From: HGM12587 sp945786935 | GTDB taxonomy: Bacteria; Bacillota; Clostridia; Lachnospirales; Lachnospiraceae | Direction of reading: 5' to 3' | Length of the DNA stretch: 11,623 bases | Assembly (NCBI GenBank): GCA_945786935.1 | Contig: CALZFY010000068.1 | Coordinates: forward strand, 1 to 11,623 | Part shown: one piece after another, positions 11,483 through 11,623 of the stretch | Layout: every line of letters begins with the position of its first letter | Position numbering within the stretch: position 1 is the stretch's first letter | The notes under the pieces: generated by a model | Seen by the model: the letters and a program-made list of their open reading frames with translations, nothing else | Databases searched by the model: none | What the model was told of the DNA's origin: nothing | Translations under genes and position numbers: made by a program

Positions 11483-11623
11483 AAAATTTTGTTTTCAATT
11501 TATCTTATTTGTGAATCAAATCCTGCACCGATTTTTCCCATATCCGGAAGCTGCCACACAAATATTTTACCTGAATTATTCACGGAACAGCATCTGAACT
11601 AAAAACTGAGCCATGAATTAAAA
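11483..11623 (-). other. Upstream region of the exporter gene, possible decayed repeat
   Basis: Incomplete intergenic DNA at the window edge. I found no clear promoter for the exporter here. One minus-strand frame is open for 24 codons up to a TAA at 11507-11505 (IIQVKYLCGSFRIWEKSVQD then LIHK) and continues upstream beyond a single TGA. This looks to me like a fragment of a dispersed sequence seen in related genomes, but that is recollection only. It has no start codon or ribosome site and I do not call it a gene. Confidence 0.25.

Noticed and set aside
1..11623. CRISPR array, tRNA, rRNA, insertion sequence or prophage genes
   Set aside because: No regularly spaced repeats, no cloverleaf-like or rRNA stretches and no transposase or integrase motifs on either strand.

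Overview
The window (about 11.6 kb, moderate GC) looks like chromosomal DNA of an anaerobic, probably spore-forming Firmicute, most likely a gut Lachnospiraceae relative (Blautia/Dorea/Roseburia-like). The grounds are strong AGGAGG-type ribosome sites before almost every gene, classic TTGACA/TATAAT promoters, U-tailed hairpin terminators, a DUF4367-like anti-sigma protein, a stand-alone MurG paralogue, and a Spo0A-like box in front of a soluble sporulation-type histidine kinase. There is no integrase, transposase, CRISPR array, rRNA or tRNA that I can see.

Layout from left to right. Positions 1-5979 are read almost entirely from the minus strand: a D-2-hydroxyacid dehydrogenase (68-1027); glucose-6-phosphate isomerase pgi (1359-2939); a small one-helix membrane protein (3051-3362) whose ribosome site lies inside a terminator hairpin; MTA/SAH nucleosidase mtnN (3456-4154); a 540-bp gene-poor stretch (4155-4696) with several hairpins and one doubtful small ORF; a small secreted protein (4697-5179); and a putative transmembrane anti-sigma protein (5248-5979). 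A MurG-like glycosyltransferase (6078-7142) runs on the plus strand. It ends tail-to-tail on an ECF-type sigma factor (7139-7681, minus), which follows a HIT-family hydrolase (7697-8107, minus) by only 15 bp. A soluble histidine kinase (8203-8868, plus) faces glycogen synthase glgA (8975-10426, minus) across a bidirectional terminator. An EamA/DMT exporter (10565-11467, minus) closes the window.

Most genes are housekeeping and transcribed singly: hexose phosphate metabolism (pgi), glycogen synthesis (glgA), the activated methyl cycle (mtnN), lipid II synthesis (murG-like) and nucleotide phosphoramidate hydrolysis (HIT). The part that may be a less described system is 4697-7681. It holds an ECF-like sigma factor, a one-helix DUF4367-like anti-sigma candidate and a small secreted beta-rich protein, with a divergent and then convergent murG-like gene lodged between sigma and anti-sigma. 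The extracellular domain of the anti-sigma candidate is encoded by much more AT-rich DNA than its N-terminal half. My reading is an envelope-sensing sigma/anti-sigma module that has been rearranged around a cell-wall gene; this is inference.

Other points worth checking are tandem Spo0A-like boxes between the HIT gene and the kinase, a pair of 15-bp direct repeats around the dehydrogenase promoter, perfect inverted repeats in the leaders of the secreted-protein gene and of glgA, and a hairpin-rich intergenic element at about 4429-4670.
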